NCBI GenBank assembly: GCA_023300365.1
Contig: JALZWD010000167.1
Location: forward strand, 1-10,031
From: Flavimaricola sp.
Lineage (GTDB): Bacteria; Pseudomonadota; Alphaproteobacteria; Rhodobacterales; Rhodobacteraceae
Reading direction: 5' to 3'
DNA length: 10,031 bases
Below, one piece after another: positions 7,270 to 10,031 of this stretch (its first letter is position 1; every line of letters begins with the position of its first letter). The notes under the pieces are model-generated. The model saw only the letters and a program-made list of their open reading frames with translations, was not told the origin of the DNA and made no database searches. A program made the position numbers and the translations under genes.

Positions 7270-9199
7270 GCGCGCCACCGCCGAATTGCGGGGCAAACCA
7301 TTGGCTGATCTGACGTGGAACACCCTCGAGGGTATCCCGGTCAAACCGCTGTATACCGCCCAAGACACCGCTGATCTCGCACATCTTGGCACCGACCCCG
7401 GCGAGGCGCCCTATACACGCGGCGTTAAGGCCACGATGTACGCTGGCCGTCCGTGGACCATCCGCCAATACGCGGGCTTTTCCACCGCCGAAGAAAGCAA
7501 CGCCTTCTATCGCCGCGCCCTCGCCGCTGGACAACAGGGCGTTTCCGTTGCCTTCGATCTGGCCACACATCGCGGCTACGACAGTGACCACCCCCGCGTT
7601 GAGGGCGACGTCGGCAAGGCAGGCGTGGCCATCGACAGCGTCGAAGACATGAAAATCCTCTTTGACGGCATCCCATTGGACAAAGTCTCGGTCTCGATGA
7701 CGATGAACGGCGCTGTGATCCCGATCCTCGCCAATTTCATCGTTGCGGGCGAAGAACAGGGCGTCGACAGGGCTGCCCTTTCTGGCACCATCCAAAACGA
7801 CATTCTCAAAGAATTCATGGTGCGCAATACCTACGTCTATCCCCCCGAACCCAGCATGAAGATCATCGCGGATATCATTGAATACACGGCGAAAAATATG
7901 CCTAAATTCAACTCAATCTCGATCTCGGGTTATCACATGCAAGAGGCGGGCGCGAACCTTGTCCAAGAGCTCGCCTTTACCATCGCTGACGGGCGCGAAT
8001 ATGTGCGCACGGCCATTGCGGCGGGCATGGACGTGGATGCATTCGCCCCCCGCCTGTCGTTCTTTTTCGCCATCGGCATGAACTTTTTCATGGAGGCCGC
8101 CAAGCTGCGCGCCGCGCGCCTTTTGTGGCATCGCGTCATGTCCGAATTTAACCCCAAATCCGAAAAATCCTCGATGCTGCGCACCCATTGCCAGACATCC
8201 GGGGTCAGCTTGCAAGAACAAGATCCCTATAACAACGTGGTTCGCACCGCCTACGAGGCGATGTCGGCGGTCCTTGGCGGCACACAGTCCTTGCACACCA
8301 ACGCCCTCGACGAGGCCATCGCCTTGCCCACCGATTTTGCCTCGCGCATTGCCCGCAACACACAGCTTATCTTGCAAGAAGAGACCGGCGTGACCAACGT
8401 CGTTGACCCCCTCGCGGGCAGTTATTACGTCGAAAGCCTCACCTCCGAATTGGCCGAACAGGCCTGGAAATTGATCGAAGAAGTTGAGGAAATGGGCGGG
8501 ATGACCAAGGCCGTGGCCTCTGGCATGCCCAAATTGCGGATCGAAGAAACCGCCGCCAAACGCCAAGCAATGATTGATCGCGGCACCGAGGTGATCGTCG
8601 GCGTTAATAAATACCGCAAAGACAACGAAGATCCGATTGATATCCGTGACATCGACAACAACGCCGTGCGCGACGCCCAAATTGCGCGATTGGCCGAGAC
8701 GCGCGGCAAACGCGACGCTGCCGCTTGTGATGCCGCGCTCAATGAATTGCGCCGCCGCGCCAAAGAGGGGGGCAATCTGTTGGATGCCGCCGTCGATGCC
8801 GCCCGCGCCCGCGCCAACACCCGCACCAATACCTCCGGCAACCTCTGCCTCCGACGGCTCGACCACCTGCGAGAGTTCCCCAAGCTTCATAGCTTCCTTG
8901 TTTTCCTTGCCTTCCTCAATTTCCCGAAGTTCTCCACGTTCTCCAAGCTCCGCAAGCAGTTCCCCTTCGCGCTCCCGGAAACCCTCGAGTTCCTCGAGAC
9001 CCTTGACTTTCTTCGGTTCCTTCAGCTCCTCACGTTCGACACGTTTCTCGCGTTCCTCGCGTCCCTCGCGTTGCTCAAGTTCCCGAGGTTCCTCGAGTTC
9101 CGCAAGTTCCTCAGGTTCCTCAGGTTCCGCAAGTTCCTCAGGTTCCTCAAGTTCTGCGATCTCCTTAAACTGCGCGAGCTCCCCAAGAGCGAAACCTAG
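7244..9199 (+). CDS. mcm: Methylmalonyl-CoA mutase, 3' end replaced by foreign sequence (genuine to about 8815)
   Basis: Coenzyme-B12-dependent isomerase converting (R)-methylmalonyl-CoA to succinyl-CoA. ATG 7244 ([17 protein letters not shown]) follows AAGGA at 7229-7233. Residues 1-524 are canonical: [15 protein letters not shown] (72-86, the mutase type expected for methylmalonyl- rather than ethylmalonyl-CoA mutase), [67 protein letters not shown] and [20 protein letters not shown]. This covers the acyl-CoA-binding TIM barrel. After A524 (8815), where family members continue roughly TVGEIS into the linker and the B12-binding domain with DxHxxG, the frame instead encodes 127 Phe/Leu-rich residues from repetitive DNA, ending at TAG 9197-9199. 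The B12 domain is absent, so the product as written should be inactive. No frame restores the family sequence, so this is a join, not a frameshift. Confidence 0.9.
   Translation: MAPKKSWSERATAELRGKPLADLTWNTLEGIPVKPLYTAQDTADLAHLGTDPGEAPYTRGVKATMYAGRPWTIRQYAGFSTAEESNAFYRRALAAGQQGVSVAFDLATHRGYDSDHPRVEGDVGKAGVAIDSVEDMKILFDGIPLDKVSVSMTMNGAVIPILANFIVAGEEQGVDRAALSGTIQNDILKEFMVRNTYVYPPEPSMKIIADIIEYTAKNMPKFNSISISGYHMQEAGANLVQELAFTIADGREYVRTAIAAGMDVDAFAPRLSFFFAIGMNFFMEAAKLRAARLLWHRVMSEFNPKSEKSSMLRTHCQTSGVSLQEQDPYNNVVRTAYEAMSAVLGGTQSLHTNALDEAIALPTDFASRIARNTQLILQEETGVTNVVDPLAGSYYVESLTSELAEQAWKLIEEVEEMGGMTKAVASGMPKLRIEETAAKRQAMIDRGTEVIVGVNKYRKDNEDPIDIRDIDNNAVRDAQIARLAETRGKRDAAACDAALNELRRRAKEGGNLLDAAVDAARARANTRTNTSGNLCLRRLDHLREFPKLHSFLVFLAFLNFPKFSTFSKLRKQFPFALPETLEFLETLDFLRFLQLLTFDTFLAFLASLALLKFPRFLEFRKFLRFLRFRKFLRFLKFCDLLKLRELPKSET
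8880..9160. repeat. Degenerate 9-bp-periodic low-complexity block
   Basis: Variants of TTCCTCAGG, TTCCTCGAG, TTCCGCAAG and TTCCCGAGG recur for about 280 bp. All copies keep a multiple-of-three spacing, so the frames stay open. On the minus strand the block reads as a Glu-rich sequence (38 Glu in 92 codons, 8891-9166, for example [17 protein letters not shown]). One plus frame reads Ser-rich and the mcm frame reads Phe/Leu-rich. The Glu-rich minus frame is open from about 9253 down to the junction but lacks a start codon above 8890. Confidence 0.85.
9097..9150. repeat. Two tandem 27-bp units inside the 9-bp block
   Basis: 9097-9123 and 9124-9150 are identical except for the last base (G versus A). 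Each is three 9-mers (GTTCCGCAA, GTTCCTCAG, GTTCCTCAG/A). This is the youngest-looking part of the block and indicates recent duplication within an older degenerate array. Confidence 0.9.
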
Positions 9200-9293
9200 G
9201 GTCCACTCCAGCTTGAGATAGCAAAAGAGGCGGTGCGGGAGCAGGGCGTGGCGCTAATGTTTACGATACTTCCCAGCTTCGATGGCCGATATT

Positions 9294-9499
9294 CATTCCA
9301 AGAATTTTCCAAGAATTTTCCACGCGATGGAGGGGTATTATGAGGGCTAGGGGAACACTTAGCAGCACATCCCAAGACTTTTTCGAATATTTTTCCCCGG
9401 CGGTCGAGGGTTAGGGGAATATGTAGCGACACATTCCAAGATTTTCCAATATAGTCCCCAATGCGGTCGTGGGGGTGCTAGGGGTAGAGTTTAACGACA
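9294..9499. repeat. Three degenerate tandem copies of a 64-74 bp unit
   Basis: Copies at 9294-9367, 9368-9431 and 9432-9499 each begin CAT(T/C)CCAAGA, continue with T-rich TTTTCCAA-like and TTTTCC/GTCCCC segments, then a GCGGTCG-like core (GCGATGG in copy 1), then GGG..TAGGGG, and end near AGCRRCA or AACGACA. They differ by many substitutions and short indels, and copy 1 carries an internal duplication of CCAAGAATTTT. No bacterial repeat family is recognised. Confidence 0.7.
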
Positions 9500-9570
9500 G
9501 CGACTGTGCGGAGCAGAAACGGCTTACGAGTTTGGCCGGGCTTCGAAAAAATTGGTTCGCCCATCGGGCA

Positions 9571-9822
9571 GATCAATTCATACCAGATCAGATCAGATCC
9601 CCAATGCATGATCCAGATCCTTCAGGGAAGATTCGTCATTGATCTGTATGATCCGTATGATCTAGCTCATGTTACCGCGTGGGAGCCGTAAAATCTGCGT
9701 AACCTACCGCAGCACATGTTTCCTGGGTTGGATCTGCACTGCACAGATCATGCACAACACCTCATAGTGGCAGACTGGGATCTGAATGATCTATATGTAG
9801 ACAGATAGATACCTGGTAGATC
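9571..9822. repeat. GATC-rich tract
   Basis: GATC occurs 14 times in 252 bp (starts 9571, 9586, 9591, 9596, 9610, 9616, 9641, 9650, 9659, 9731, 9746, 9779, 9788, 9819), where about one is expected by chance. Many are in the context (C/T)(A/G)GATC(C/T/A); three are spaced exactly 5 bp (CAGATCAGATCAGATCC) and 9641/9650/9659 and 9779/9788 are spaced exactly 9 bp. No gene is visible in the tract. Confidence 0.85.
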
Positions 9823-9954
9823 GTAATCCGACCGATGTGTTTTCGGTTCTTCTCCCATTTATTATACTTGCCCGTATTTTGTATCTCTCAGTCATAAATC
9901 AGACCCCGTGGTCACATGTTGTTAATATTAATGGTAAAAATACGTAAATATAAA

Positions 9955-10028
9955 CTCTGACCCAAAATATAAGGACGGCTTAGATTGAACATTTATAGGC
10001 GAAAATGTCCCAATATTTCGGGTCAGAG
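9955..10028. repeat. 74-bp inverted-repeat element with 22-bp arms
   Basis: The left arm (9955-9976) starts CTCTGACCCAAAATAT. The right arm (10007-10028) ends ATATTTCGGGTCAGAG. Reverse-complemented they match at 19 of 22 positions around a 30-bp centre, which itself contains ACATTT/AAATGT. Possible explanations are the foldback end of a small DNA transposon, two head-to-head transposon ends, or a cruciform. The window ends three bases later, so flanking target duplications cannot be judged. Confidence 0.7.
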
Positions 10029-10031
10029 TGG

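Larger units (their letters stand above)
8816..10031. other. Foreign, possibly eukaryotic DNA joined inside mcm
   Basis: From about 8816 rightward nothing resembles the bacterial genes to the left. No ribosome-site-led gene, no operon and no bacterial family are visible over 1.2 kb. Instead there are a low-complexity 9-bp-periodic block, a degenerate minisatellite, a GATC-rich tract, AT-rich DNA and an inverted repeat. Base composition falls towards AT-rich past 9240. The join falls in a GC-rich stretch (gcccgcgcccgcgcc, 8801-8815), so its exact base is uncertain by about 15 bp. The look suggests eukaryotic DNA, perhaps fungal or algal; that is impression, not proof. Confidence 0.7.

Noticed and set aside
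7913..8890. Minus-strand open frame of 325 codons
   Set aside because: Mostly antisense of mcm; only its first ~25 residues are from the foreign tail. It is a by-product of the junction.
9196..9264. Fungal-style intron on the minus strand (GTAAAC donor, CCCTAG acceptor) upstream of the Glu-rich frame
   Set aside because: The phases of the ATG-led exon (9306 downward) and the Glu-rich frame do not agree for either donor tried, and no good branch site is seen.
9196..9432. Minus-strand 78-codon open frame over the minisatellite
   Set aside because: Crosses two divergent repeat copies with no motif; no support as a gene.
9506..9691. Plus-strand 61-codon open frame over the GATC tract
   Set aside because: Repetitive composition, no ribosome site, no recognisable domain.

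Overview
The first ~8.8 kb is ordinary bacterial chromosome. The gene content points to a marine alphaproteobacterium of the Roseobacter/Rhodobacterales type: single-chain biotinylated PccA, a 510-residue PccB, a methylmalonyl-CoA mutase, and the DUF6497 and DUF4174 companions. That lineage call rests on recognised protein families and gene order, not on a database search.

Layout. 1-845 (minus strand, runs off the left edge): Bcr/CflA-type drug-efflux MFS transporter. 846-1040: divergent regulatory gap with TTTGCAAA sites resembling those of the propionyl-CoA regulator PccR. 1041-3291: pccB, then a small secreted DUF6497 protein overlapping its stop codon, then an unrecognised 115-residue protein. 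3292-3592: leader of pccA with a 15-bp hairpin between direct repeats. 3593-5593: pccA. 5619-6125 (minus): exported DUF4174 protein, convergent with pccA across a shared hairpin. 6277-7269: putative sulfotransferase, overlapping the start of mcm. 7244 onward: mcm.

Pathway. PccA (biotin carboxylase plus biotin carrier) and PccB (carboxyltransferase) convert propionyl-CoA to (S)-methylmalonyl-CoA. After epimerisation (no epimerase gene in this window), Mcm rearranges it to succinyl-CoA for the TCA cycle. The locus is therefore the methylmalonyl-CoA route for propionate, odd-chain fatty acid and branched amino-acid carbon.

The striking feature is at the right. At about 8815 the mcm reading frame stops resembling mcm in mid-protein, before its cobalamin-binding domain. 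The remaining 1.2 kb looks foreign and possibly eukaryotic: a 9-bp-periodic low-complexity block (8880-9160), three degenerate ~64-74 bp tandem copies (9294-9499), 14 GATC sites in 252 bp (9571-9822), AT-rich DNA, and a 22-bp-armed inverted repeat (9955-10028). No bacterial gene is visible there. The simplest reading is a chimeric join (assembly or library artefact, or bacterial DNA in a eukaryotic dataset). A real rearrangement or bacterium-to-eukaryote insertion cannot be excluded from sequence alone. I did not find a convincing new biological system. The best leads are the junction, the pccB operator region, the pccA leader hairpin, and the sulfotransferase coupled to mcm.
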